From: Alistipes sp. | Lineage (GTDB): Bacteria; Bacteroidota; Bacteroidia; Bacteroidales; Rikenellaceae | Length of the DNA stretch: 64,000 bases | Assembly: GCA_017629145.1 (NCBI GenBank) | Contig: JAGBXR010000036.1 | Location: forward strand, 1-64,000 | Direction: 5' to 3' | In this document: positions 18,130-25,735 of the stretch, one piece after another | How the letters are laid out: the number at the start of each line of letters is the position of its first letter | How positions within the stretch are numbered: position 1 is the first letter of the stretch | Notes under the pieces: generated by a model | Seen by the model: only the letters and a program-made list of their open reading frames with translations | What the model was told of the DNA's origin: nothing | Database searches by the model: none | Position numbers and translations under genes: made by a program

Positions 18130-18699
18130 TTACTTCTGGAAGTTAGCCATCTGCTCCTCGAATACCTTCTTGAACATAGCAAGGTCGAACTCGAGGTTGA
18201 GCTTCTCGTCATTCTCCAACGATGACATCATTGCATCCTGGATAGCCTGCTTTGGAAGCTGCAAGCATACGTAGAAGCGGTAGTTGCCGCTCTCCTCCTT
18301 GAAGCACTTCTCCTCAACAACCTGAACATCTACCAAACGCTGGTTAACAACAGCGTATGAAAGCTCCTGGTAGTGAGTCTTGAGATCCTCGCCAAACTGT
18401 GTGTTCTGCGACTTTGAGTAGTTCTCGATAACCAACTCGAGGTCTGCCTGAAGGTTAGATGCAAGCTCCTGACGGCAGTTCTGCATAGCCTTCTTCTGTG
18501 CCATACTACGGTCGCTGCTCACGCCATTCTGCACTGCGCGGTAGTACTCTGCGTTGCTGTGGTATGCTGCGCCGCTCAATGGCACAACCTCCTCAACCAT
18601 ACCCGATGGGTTAGCCACCTGTGCGCTCTTTGATGAAGAGCAAGAGCTCATTGCGCCAAATGCAGCAAAGGCCAAAACTGCCAAAAACAACTTTTTCAT
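18130..18699 (-). CDS. LPP20-family lipoprotein
   Basis: 189 aa. A signal peptide ends in a lipobox (GAMSSC), so the mature protein is a lipid-anchored envelope protein. The body (AQKKAMQNCRQELASNLQADL... and RFYVCLQLPKQAI) has the alternating helix/strand pattern of LPP20-like proteins, whose exact role is unknown. It lies 51 nt behind the related 316-aa protein gene and is followed by a strong terminator. In other bacteria LPP20/FlgO/CsgG-like proteins often occur together, and the same pairing is seen here. Confidence 0.75.
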   Translation of the reverse strand: MKKLFLAVLAFAAFGAMSSCSSSKSAQVANPSGMVEEVVPLSGAAYHSNAEYYRAVQNGVSSDRSMAQKKAMQNCRQELASNLQADLELVIENYSKSQNTQFGEDLKTHYQELSYAVVNQRLVDVQVVEEKCFKEESGNYRFYVCLQLPKQAIQDAMMSSLENDEKLNLEFDLAMFKKVFEEQMANFQK

Positions 18700-18750
18700 A
18701 ATTCGTAAGTTTTTTATTGTTAATTATTTATTGGTATTTTCGTTTATCCT

Positions 18751-19701
18751 CTATCGCTTCTTGGGTGCCTCGAAGTATAGCGTTGTCTTGAGGTTTGTGC
18801 CACCGAAGGAGTAGCCTATGATGATGGTGTTTATCTCCTTGGGCGATGCGTACTCGGGGTTGTAGGTGAGCTTGTAGCGGTGGTCCTCCATCTCCGTAAC
18901 CGCAAGTTCGAGTGCCGAATCGCTATAGAGGTATGCTCTGCGCGAGGTGCGCACGCGGCGCTCTCCTATACGCAACGAGTAGATGCAGTAGCCCTCGCCT
19001 TGCTCCTCGATCTCGAGTGTGGTGCGAGCATACAACGAGCGGTAGTTGCGGCGAAGAATCTCGGCCTCGCTGTTGCGTGTGATGTCGAAGAAGTAGTTAG
19101 TGAGAGCCTCGAGGCTGTTGGCCGCCTCGTTGATCTTGTCCAGATCGGTGATTGTCTCATACTCGCTCTTCAGACGCTCGAGCTCCTCGACCTTGGCGTT
19201 GTCGATAGCGAGGAACTGCTCCACGAGGTCGCGGCGTGTCTGCTCGCTGAAGGGATAGCGTATCGAAAACTCGTAGCGGTAGCTCTTGGTGGCGCGTGTA
19301 TAGATGCGCTCCCAGTAGACATCGGCAGCGTTCGATATCGAGATGTTGTTGATGTAGGGAAGCTTCGCAGCCTCGGTCATAACCACCGATGAGTAGTCCT
19401 CCAGAACCTCGCGCCAGTCGTTGTAGCTCACGTCGCGCTGCACCATAACCTCATTCGACGAGATGTTGATAGCTACAGAGTTGATGATATGCTGGCGGAT
19501 GGAGTTCATAGCCATTTCGGTAGCCTCGGCAAGAGTGTTGCCCACCTCCGTAACTGCGAGGTAGTCGGCGGTAGAGAGACCAACCCACGTAGGTCTCGGT
19601 TTGCGGCTCTGCTCTACGACACGCTCCTTCTGCGCCTCGGCACGTGTGGTGCCAAGTATGAGCAGCAGTGCCGTAGCGGCGATATATGCAATGTGTCTCA
19701 T
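18751..19701 (-). CDS. Exported LPP20-like protein
   Basis: 316 aa with an N-terminal signal peptide ending AEAQ and no lipobox. The N-terminal half (RPTWVGLSTADYLAVTEVG...AMNSIRQHIINSVAINISS) resembles the LPP20 domain, with a W-x-G motif and a helix of A-x-x-x-A type. The C-terminal 100 residues are beta-rich. It is probably periplasmic. The gap to the zinc-ribbon gene upstream is 15 nt and 51 nt separate it from the lipoprotein gene downstream, so it sits inside the operon. No catalytic motif is seen. Confidence 0.65.
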   Translation of the reverse strand: MRHIAYIAATALLLILGTTRAEAQKERVVEQSRKPRPTWVGLSTADYLAVTEVGNTLAEATEMAMNSIRQHIINSVAINISSNEVMVQRDVSYNDWREVLEDYSSVVMTEAAKLPYINNISISNAADVYWERIYTRATKSYRYEFSIRYPFSEQTRRDLVEQFLAIDNAKVEELERLKSEYETITDLDKINEAANSLEALTNYFFDITRNSEAEILRRNYRSLYARTTLEIEEQGEGYCIYSLRIGERRVRTSRRAYLYSDSALELAVTEMEDHRYKLTYNPEYASPKEINTIIIGYSFGGTNLKTTLYFEAPKKR

Positions 19702-19716
19702 ATCGTTGTCGGGTGT

Positions 19717-20691
19717 TTAACGCGTTCTAATCTTTGTGTTATCCGAGTCGTAGCGCAACTTGAGCTTGCCTACGAACCCCTCGGCAGCCTCGCTCTCTCC
19801 CTTGCTGTCGTAGTGCTTGGCGATGAGCAGTGCGCAGTCGTAGTCGCCAACCTTGCCCATACTCTCTGCGAAGAAGAACTCCTCGGCCTCGGCTGTAGCT
19901 CCAGCCTCGAGCATAGTAGCGATAACTACGCAGCGCGCCTGGTTGCCTGTGTACTCGTCGTCGTACTTCGAGCCGAAATAGCCATCGCGCACCTTCTGCC
20001 ACTCGGGGATTGCCTCGAAGGCAGCAATCTCCGCAGCCTCGGCCTTGCGCACCTTGTACTGCGCGAATGCCAGCACGCCAACGCCCACAGCGAAAAGCGA
20101 TGCTACAATGGCGATAACGATGAATATCTTGCGGCGGTTGCGCTGGTGTGCCTCGTTGATGATCGCCTCGGCCTCGTTGAGGCGGCTGCGCACCTCGCAG
20201 ATGCGCTGCTCGATATCCTCGCGCTGGAGGAACGACTCCTTCATACGCGACAGATCCTCGTTGAAGATGCGCGAGATGATAGCCACATCGGCCTCGCTCT
20301 TGCACATAGCCTTGCGGCGGCGCATAAGCTTATAGAAGAGTAGTACGATGAAGATCGTGGCGACCATATACAATATAGGTGCTGCAAGCAACACCGCAAC
20401 AGCCGTTGTCACCAACGCCGCTACGCCCCATACCACCATAGCCATCTGCGCGAAGGTCTCGCCGAAGCGTGGTGGGGTGATTGTGGTCAACACCGAGAGC
20501 TCGCCCTCGATAGTCTGGAGCAATACCTCGTCGCCATCGAACTCCGCACCCTCGTGGCTATTATCGGCGATGCTGGTTGCTGTGTTGTCGCTGATGGCAT
20601 TTATCGTTGCCTCGATATAGTTTGTGCCGCACGATGGGCACACCTCCAAATCGGCGCTATACTCTGCGTTGCAGTGTGGGCAGATCTTCAT
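19717..20691 (-). CDS. Zinc-ribbon membrane protein of unknown function
   Basis: 324 aa. It starts directly with a zinc ribbon (ICPHCNAEY...VCPSCGTNY). A hydrophobic hairpin of two helices lies near residues 95-125, and a third helix (KIFIVIAIVASLFAVGVGVLAF) near 188-210. The segment between them is charged and helical, and the last 110 residues have a TPR-like helical look. The ribbon should be cytoplasmic. It is the fourth zinc-ribbon protein of the block and sits among exported proteins (15 nt and 26 nt gaps), so it may link the cytoplasmic and envelope parts (inference). Confidence 0.7.
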   Translation of the reverse strand: MKICPHCNAEYSADLEVCPSCGTNYIEATINAISDNTATSIADNSHEGAEFDGDEVLLQTIEGELSVLTTITPPRFGETFAQMAMVVWGVAALVTTAVAVLLAAPILYMVATIFIVLLFYKLMRRRKAMCKSEADVAIISRIFNEDLSRMKESFLQREDIEQRICEVRSRLNEAEAIINEAHQRNRRKIFIVIAIVASLFAVGVGVLAFAQYKVRKAEAAEIAAFEAIPEWQKVRDGYFGSKYDDEYTGNQARCVVIATMLEAGATAEAEEFFFAESMGKVGDYDCALLIAKHYDSKGESEAAEGFVGKLKLRYDSDNTKIRTR

Positions 20692-20717
20692 ATGCTAAAG
20701 TTTTTTGTGGTTACTGA

Positions 20718-21692
20718 TTACAAACCGAAGAGAATCTGGCCCAAAGACTTGCGGCTCTTCTTCTCCTCTTTCTCCTTCTCCTGGTATGAGTTTACGATCT
20801 CGTTCTTGATGGTCTCGGCCTTGCAATTTGCCGACTCGACCATCTTCTCGCTGCTCTTTGCGGCATCGGCCTCTCTCTGCTGCTGCTCGAGATGTGCTGC
20901 CTCGGCTGCTGCTGCCTCGGCATCCAGACGCTTGAGGAACGACACTACATCGTCGTAGTTGGGACTCAACACATTGGCATTGCGGCAGGCCTCCAGTGCA
21001 TCGTCAATGCGGCCCTGACGGATGAAGTTGTCGGCTGAAGCAATGATGCGGCGTGTCTCGACCTCGAGGATGCGATTGTACACCTCGATCTTCTTGGCGC
21101 AGACCTCGGCATACTGATCTACGGTGTCGGGGATGAGGGTGAGTGCTGCCAACGCCTCGTCGTAGTTCTCCGAGGTGATGAGCGTCTCGATGCGGCGCAT
21201 AAGGTTGGGCATATGGCGCTCGTAGAAGTCGTTGATGCTGGTGCGTGCATTGTCGAACATCTTCGCAAAGCGCGCATCGTTGATGTTGAGCTTGTTGATA
21301 AGCGCACGCCAGCAGGCTTCGTCGCTGTTGCCGTTGCCCTTGAGCTCGATAGTCTGGCTCTCGAAGATTGTGCCGTCGACGATATTCTTCACAGCGAGCG
21401 TAAGCTCGGCGGTGATAACGCGAATCTTGGCCATACCCGTATCGGCGATACCATCGTCGATGATTGCAATCGAAGGCTCGAGGGCAAAGAAGCCCTCCGA
21501 GTCGGCAAGACCATTGCGTGTGATAATCTTGCTCAATTTGTTACGCAGCAGCGTGGTGTTGTTCTCGCCAAGCTGTGTTGCGGTGTCGTCGCTGATGCGT
21601 ACCGCCATATCGATAGGCGATTGTGCCGAGAGTGGTGTCGCACACATAGCGACGAGTGCCACAAGCGAAAGTATGATGCGTGAGAGTCTCAT
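20718..21692 (-). CDS. Exported helical protein of unknown function
   Basis: 324 aa. A signal peptide ending PLSAQ is followed by a mixed domain (IDMAVRISDDTATQLGENN...LSKIITRNGLA...) that recalls the CsgG/FlgO-like fold. A TPR-like stretch (about 170-265, with YDEALAALTLIPD and GRIDDALEACRNANVLSPN) comes next, and the protein ends in a lysine/glutamate coiled coil. It is likely periplasmic. It lies 23 nt behind the 418-aa protein gene and 26 nt before the zinc-ribbon membrane protein gene. Confidence 0.65.
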   Translation of the reverse strand: MRLSRIILSLVALVAMCATPLSAQSPIDMAVRISDDTATQLGENNTTLLRNKLSKIITRNGLADSEGFFALEPSIAIIDDGIADTGMAKIRVITAELTLAVKNIVDGTIFESQTIELKGNGNSDEACWRALINKLNINDARFAKMFDNARTSINDFYERHMPNLMRRIETLITSENYDEALAALTLIPDTVDQYAEVCAKKIEVYNRILEVETRRIIASADNFIRQGRIDDALEACRNANVLSPNYDDVVSFLKRLDAEAAAAEAAHLEQQQREADAAKSSEKMVESANCKAETIKNEIVNSYQEKEKEEKKSRKSLGQILFGL

Positions 21693-21715
21693 AACGTCGG
21701 TGTGTTTATGTGTTA

Positions 21716-22972
21716 CTAGTAGATGACAACATCGATAGAGTTACCCGTAATCGTACGCTTAATCGTGATGTCGAGTTTCTTCATATACTGATACAGAGCG
21801 AGGGCAAAGTCGTTGATGTCGCTCTGCAGGCCATCCTCCACCGAATTGTCGATGAAGACATCGCTGAAGATGAGCATACGCTCCGTACGGCCCTGGGTGT
21901 GGTAGCGACCATTCACCGAGTGGCGCTTAACCCACTGCACGAGCAGGTCGTCCAAAGGCAAAATGTCGTTGATCTCGGTACTCATAGTGAGCATCGACGA
22001 TGGGTCGATAGTGAAGCGCAAAGCGACGCTCTGGCCTGTGCTCGACTTCTTGATCATACGTGTCGACACGTCGGCGATAAGCTTCTTGATAAGCGACTTG
22101 GTCATAGGGCCGCAGATAGCCTCGGCTGTGGCAACCTTACGTCCCGACTTCTCGGATACCGAGCCGATGGTGTTGCCCGTAGCAATCTCGACAGCCGTAA
22201 GCGTGATGAACACCTCGGTGCCGTTGGCTGTGGTGTTGGAGCTGATATCGGTCTTGATCGAGAGGTCAGCACCCGAATTTGCGAGAATCGTATCCTCGAG
22301 AGTCATACCATCGCCCATAAGCAGACGGTAGGTCTCGGCATTGTTCAGACAGGTCATCAGATCCTTTGTCTCGACACCCTGCTCGATGAAGGCCTCGTTG
22401 ACCTTGGCGATGATCATTCGCATATACTTGTTCGACTCGAAGACCTGGTCGTAGCTCTGGCTGCGGTCGCAGAAGGGTACAACCATAACCGTAGGCATAG
22501 CGATATGGTCGCTGAGCTCGTCGAGCGACGAAGGCTTAACGTCGAGGACACCAGCCTTCTCCATAGCGCGGCGCAACGCCTCGTGATAGAGACCGAGTGT
22601 GAGGTTTACCTGTGTCTGCTTGGCAACCTTCGCGTCCGAGTTAACCGTTACGCGTGCCATATTGATGAAGCTCGCATAGCGCGTTGTCGAGAAGAGACCA
22701 TCGACATACTCCTGGTCGAGCTTGTCGAGCTTCGAGGGGAGCAGCGGCTTGCCACCGTCCAAACCGTCGATACCGCTATAGAGGTAGGTGTAGATAGCCG
22801 ACTTCTTGGCCATCTCGATAGCATCCTTCTTCGACGATGCCATACCTGTACAGGTGATCATCGCGGTGTTGCCGTCGATGCGCTCGAGTTGTGCATCCAA
22901 ACTATACTGCTGTGCCATTGCCGCAACACCTGCAACAAGAGCAGCGATGAGTGTGAGAGCTTTTCTGAACAT
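21716..22972 (-). CDS. Exported DUF6175-like protein
   Basis: 418 aa with a signal peptide ending AAMAQ. The N-terminal ~100 residues (CTGMASSKKDAIEMAKKSAIYTYLY) resemble the LPP20-like domain, and the central part (PTVMVVPFCDRSQSYDQVFE...GADLSIKTDIS) recalls CsgG/LpoB-type TolB N-terminal folds. The DUF6175 label is from memory of similar Bacteroidales proteins and should be treated as tentative. It is the second gene of the operon, with a strong hairpin (23026-23052) between it and the first gene. Confidence 0.6.
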   Translation of the reverse strand: MFRKALTLIAALVAGVAAMAQQYSLDAQLERIDGNTAMITCTGMASSKKDAIEMAKKSAIYTYLYSGIDGLDGGKPLLPSKLDKLDQEYVDGLFSTTRYASFINMARVTVNSDAKVAKQTQVNLTLGLYHEALRRAMEKAGVLDVKPSSLDELSDHIAMPTVMVVPFCDRSQSYDQVFESNKYMRMIIAKVNEAFIEQGVETKDLMTCLNNAETYRLLMGDGMTLEDTILANSGADLSIKTDISSNTTANGTEVFITLTAVEIATGNTIGSVSEKSGRKVATAEAICGPMTKSLIKKLIADVSTRMIKKSSTGQSVALRFTIDPSSMLTMSTEINDILPLDDLLVQWVKRHSVNGRYHTQGRTERMLIFSDVFIDNSVEDGLQSDINDFALALYQYMKKLDITIKRTITGNSIDVVIY

Positions 22973-23025
22973 AAATGTGTGTATATATGAGTGTTACAAA
23001 ATCAGTGTTATCACTGCCATAGGGC

Positions 23026-23052
23026 TCTATTGGGGCTGTCAACCCCAATAGA
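23026..23052 (-). other. Intercistronic hairpin within the CsgG-like operon
   Basis: TCTATTGGGG and CCCCAATAGA form a perfect 10-bp stem with a 7-nt loop, 11 nt past the first gene's stop. No U-run follows on the minus strand, so processing or mRNA stabilisation is more likely than termination. Confidence 0.6.
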
Positions 23053-23062
23053 ACAAAGTCTA

Positions 23063-23992
23063 TTACAAGCCGAGGAAACCGCTTGCAAAGTTGTTGAAGC
23101 CGTCGCCGCGCTGACGATCGAGCTCGATAATAAGCTGTGTGCCGTTCTGGAACTCCTGCTGGATAACTGGAGCCTCCTTCTTGCTAACCTTGCAACGTGT
23201 AAGACCCTCGAGAACCTCCTCTGCTACGATCTCACCGATCTTCTCGCGTGCTACCTTTGGACCGATCTTCTTCTCCTTGTAAACAGCGAAGATTGAACCC
23301 TTCAAGAAGCCCATCTCCTCACCGCCAGAGATCCAGAGGTCGGTGATGTTACCCTTCTTGTCAGCGTCGCCAAGCTCAAGGATGTAGGTATTAACCTTGA
23401 AGTGCTCGTTGCAGAATGCAAGCATATCAGGCTTAACCTTTGTGATACCGTTGTGGAAACCAGAGATCTTCTTCAAGCAGTTGTTGAAAGCCTCGTCGTA
23501 GTTGCTCAAACTCAACTCGTTGTACTTGTAGCTCTTTGAGCCGATAAGTGTACCGTTGGTGATGTCGAAGAGCTGGAGTGTGAAGTTTACCATACAGTAG
23601 TAAACCAAGTCGCCATTATCGTTAACCTTGCAGTCGTGCTCGTACAACTCTACCTGACCCTTGAGCAAACGGTCTGCGTTGATAGCCTGGTAAGCAGCAG
23701 TACTCTGCTCCTGCCAGTTGCTCTCGGTGACAACATCCTCGTAGTCCTTGCCATCGAAGAGTGCCTTGAGGCGTGCATCCGATGTTGCATCAACAATGTG
23801 GAAACGGTTAACCTCGGCAAGACCAGAGATAACAGCCGAACGTACGTTATCGGTAGCTGTGTAGGTCACAAGTGGAGACTTTGAGAAAGGCTCGATAATC
23901 ACTGTGTGCTTCGAAGGATCCTCCTGTGCTGAAGCGGTAGCAGTTGCGAAGAGAGTTGCAACAACTGCCAAACATTTGAAAAACTTGTTCAT
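23063..23992 (-). CDS. Exported CsgG/LpoB-like protein
   Basis: 309 aa with a signal peptide ending SASAQ. The body (HTVIIEPFSKSPLVTYTATDNVRSAVISGLAEVNRFHIVDATSDARL) matches the beta-helix-beta start of CsgG/LpoB/TolB-N-like envelope proteins. It continues with RLLKGQVELYEHD and a repeat of small strands. No lipobox is seen, so it is probably soluble in the periplasm. It is the first gene of the minus-strand operon, driven by the promoter at 24134-24164 with a leader of roughly 130 nt that carries a palindrome. Confidence 0.7.
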   Translation of the reverse strand: MNKFFKCLAVVATLFATATASAQEDPSKHTVIIEPFSKSPLVTYTATDNVRSAVISGLAEVNRFHIVDATSDARLKALFDGKDYEDVVTESNWQEQSTAAYQAINADRLLKGQVELYEHDCKVNDNGDLVYYCMVNFTLQLFDITNGTLIGSKSYKYNELSLSNYDEAFNNCLKKISGFHNGITKVKPDMLAFCNEHFKVNTYILELGDADKKGNITDLWISGGEEMGFLKGSIFAVYKEKKIGPKVAREKIGEIVAEEVLEGLTRCKVSKKEAPVIQQEFQNGTQLIIELDRQRGDGFNNFASGFLGL

Positions 23993-24050
23993 AATAAAAG
24001 TGTATTAATTGATTTGGTTAAAAGTTTATCTTGCTATCTATTAAATGCTT

Positions 24051-24070
24051 ATCACCGCATTTGCGGTGAT
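24051..24070. promoter_or_regulatory. Perfect palindrome in the leader of the CsgG-like operon
   Basis: ATCACCGC and GCGGTGAT face each other around ATTT, between the promoter and the first start codon. It could be a repressor site or an mRNA hairpin. Confidence 0.5.
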
Positions 24071-24133
24071 TAAGACATTGCTTTATAGCTTTTTATCTTT
24101 TCTTGTGCAATAGTCGCACATACTTCACTATCA

Positions 24134-24164
24134 CAAAATTAAACCTTTTTTCTAAATAAAACAA
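24134..24164 (-). promoter_or_regulatory. Promoter of the CsgG-like/zinc-ribbon operon
   Basis: On the minus strand TTG (24164-24162) is followed after exactly 20 nt by TAATTTTG (24141-24134), a full match to the Bacteroidetes -33/-7 pattern. It faces away from the trxA promoter. Confidence 0.7.
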
Positions 24165-24305
24165 TAGCCAATACCAATTTTTTGACCTAAAGACAACCTT
24201 TTTACCTTTGGACCAATTAGCAAATTTCTTCTTTTTTGATAAGCGCTCTTGGTCTTGATTTTGCATAGCTATAGTTGTAGCTTATGGTTCGATAAAATAA
24301 TTCTA

Positions 24306-24337
24306 TTTGACAATCCGAAATATTTGTTCTATTTTTG
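24306..24337 (+). promoter_or_regulatory. Promoter of trxA
   Basis: TTTG (24306-24309) followed after 20 nt by TATTTTTG (24330-24337). It gives a leader of about 60 nt before the trxA ATG. Confidence 0.75.
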
Positions 24338-24405
24338 CACTCGAAAAACAAAACAAACGACAATAAAGACTAACAAAAAAATAACTTTAAAACTGAAATA
24401 CAACT

Positions 24406-24756
24406 ATGGGAGCAATACATTTAACAAAGGATGAGTTTTTACGCAAGGTAGCCGACATCGATGCTGGCGGCGAGTGGAAATTTTTGGGTGACAAGCCTGC
24501 GGTTATCGACTTCTACGCACCTTGGTGTGGCCCTTGCAAGATGCTTTCGCCCGTCATCGACGAGGTAGCCAACGAGTACGAGGGACGTGTCGACATCTAC
24601 AAGATCAGCGTCGACGACGAGCAGGAGCTCGCCTCACACTTCGGTGTTCGCTCTGTGCCCACCCTCTTCTTCATCCCTCTCTCTGGCACACCACAGATGA
24701 GTCTCGGTGCGATGCCGAAGGGGCAGCTTAAGGCTACTATCGATGCCCTCCTATAA
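24406..24756 (+). CDS. trxA: Thioredoxin
   Basis: 116-aa cytoplasmic thiol-disulfide oxidoreductase that reduces protein disulfides. The WCGPCK active site has C41 and C44, and the cis-proline segment SVPTLFF is present. The N-terminal 25 residues are slightly longer than in E. coli TrxA and no signal peptide is seen. It has its own promoter (24306-24337). Its TAA stop (24754-24756) is at the same time the first three bases of the palindromic element, which probably shapes the mRNA 3' end. Confidence 0.95.
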   Translation: MGAIHLTKDEFLRKVADIDAGGEWKFLGDKPAVIDFYAPWCGPCKMLSPVIDEVANEYEGRVDIYKISVDDEQELASHFGVRSVPTLFFIPLSGTPQMSLGAMPKGQLKATIDALL

Positions 24757-24884
24757 TTTCTTGTGATAAGGCAGATATCTGCCGCACCTCAATCGTTGCC
24801 CCAAATGGGAAATACGCTAAGTATGTCCCATCTGGGGCAACTTCTTTATCGGTGCAGCATCTACAGCCTTCTGACAAGAAATTA
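24754..24884 (+). repeat. Palindromic structured element, copy 3 (complete)
   Basis: A 131-bp imperfect palindrome that starts with the trxA stop codon (TAATTTCTTGTGATAAGGC) and ends GCCTTCTGACAAGAAATTA. The inner stem TTGCCCC/GGGGCAA replaces GAGCG/CGCTC of copy 2. The apical GGGAAATAC...AAGTATGTCCC core and the CACCTCAATC and CTTTATCGG segments are shared. Orientation relative to the upstream gene is the same as in copies 1 and 2. Confidence 0.85.
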
Positions 24885-25060
24885 GGGTGTGCTGCTCAGA
24901 AGGGTGGTGATTAGGGAAATTAGGGAGATTAAGGAGATTAGGGAAAATAAGGAAATTAGGGAGTTTAAGGAAATTAATGAATATAGGGGTGTTAAGGAGC
25001 AGAGTGCGTTCTAAGGGCGCGCAAGCCTTCCTTAAATTCCTTAAATTCTTTAAACTCCTT
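24885..25060. repeat. Purine/pyrimidine-rich repeat array, second locus
   Basis: Continues directly from the palindromic element with AGGGTGTG and GGGTGGTGATTAGGG, then purine-rich steps (about 24913-24970). The hinge with ATTAATGAATATAGGGGTG, and TGCGTTCTAAGGGCGCGCAAG (to 25025), come next, followed by pyrimidine-rich DNA. It is the reverse complement layout of 3651-3801, so element and array travel or are maintained as a composite. Confidence 0.75.
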
Positions 25061-25130
25061 TAGCATCCATCCAAGCGCGCAAGCCCTCCCGAACTCCTGT
25101 AGTCTCCTGCCTGCGAGCCATAAACAAAAA

Positions 25131-25155
25131 AGCGACCGACGAAATGTCGATCGCT
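25131..25155 (-). terminator. Rho-independent terminator of the Cys-rich lipoprotein gene
   Basis: AGCGATCGAC and GTCGGTCGCT pair (one G-T) around ATTTC, followed by TTTTTTG on the minus strand, 42 nt past the stop. Confidence 0.8.
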
Positions 25156-25196
25156 AAAACAAACGGACTATCCGTTCGATAGAGCCTGTGCTCGGA

Positions 25197-25514
25197 TTAT
25201 TTCTTGCAATCTGCGCAGCAAGCATCCTCGCAAGCTGGAGCCTCTGCTGCACAAGCCTCTGCCTTGCACTCTGCCTTGCACTCTGCCTTGCACTCACCGT
25301 TGCACTTCTCTGTGCACTCTGCTGCCTTCTCGCACTCTGCGCAGCAAGCCTCTGCACACTCTGCTGGCTTACCACACTCTGCTGCACAAGCCTCTGTGCA
25401 CTCTACCTTATCAGCGCAGCACTCGTCGCAGCACTCTGCGTTCTTCTGCTGGTTGCAGCAAGATACAAATGCTACTGCTGCGAACATCACGAACAATGTG
25501 AAAAACTTCTTCAT
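25197..25514 (-). CDS. Cysteine-rich repetitive lipoprotein
   Basis: 105 aa, of which 23 are cysteine by count. A short signal peptide ends in a lipobox-like AFVSC. The mature part is a chain of AEC, EAC, ECC and ECKAECKAECK steps with alternating acidic and lysine residues. This would suit binding of metal ions or Fe-S/thiol ligands at the cell surface or in the periplasm (inference); no family is recognised. Monocistronic: a terminator follows and a -7 element lies at 25552-25559. The codon repetition means its length may vary between strains. Confidence 0.75.
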   Translation of the reverse strand: MKKFFTLFVMFAAVAFVSCCNQQKNAECCDECCADKVECTEACAAECGKPAECAEACCAECEKAAECTEKCNGECKAECKAECKAEACAAEAPACEDACCADCKK

Positions 25515-25551
25515 AGTAGTTCTGTTTTAAAGTTAAAATGTTTTTTCCCTA

Positions 25552-25559
25552 CAAATATA
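25552..25559 (-). promoter_or_regulatory. Likely -7 element for the Cys-rich lipoprotein gene
   Basis: TATATTTG on the minus strand, about 38 nt before the start codon. No well-spaced -33 TTG is visible (the nearest TTTG is 24 nt away). Confidence 0.45.
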
Positions 25560-25735
25560 CACAAAATATCTATTATTGATATTCAAAGCCCACCTTTTTT
25601 TGTAAAAATTTTTATCTCCGACCCACAAAAATACTCTATTTGGGGCAGAAGCACGTAGCAAAGCTCGGGGCTCGCTGTGCTTAATGGGGCGTTCATTTGG
25701 TGCCTGCGGCTTGTTTCGCTCCGATGTGGCGCGCA

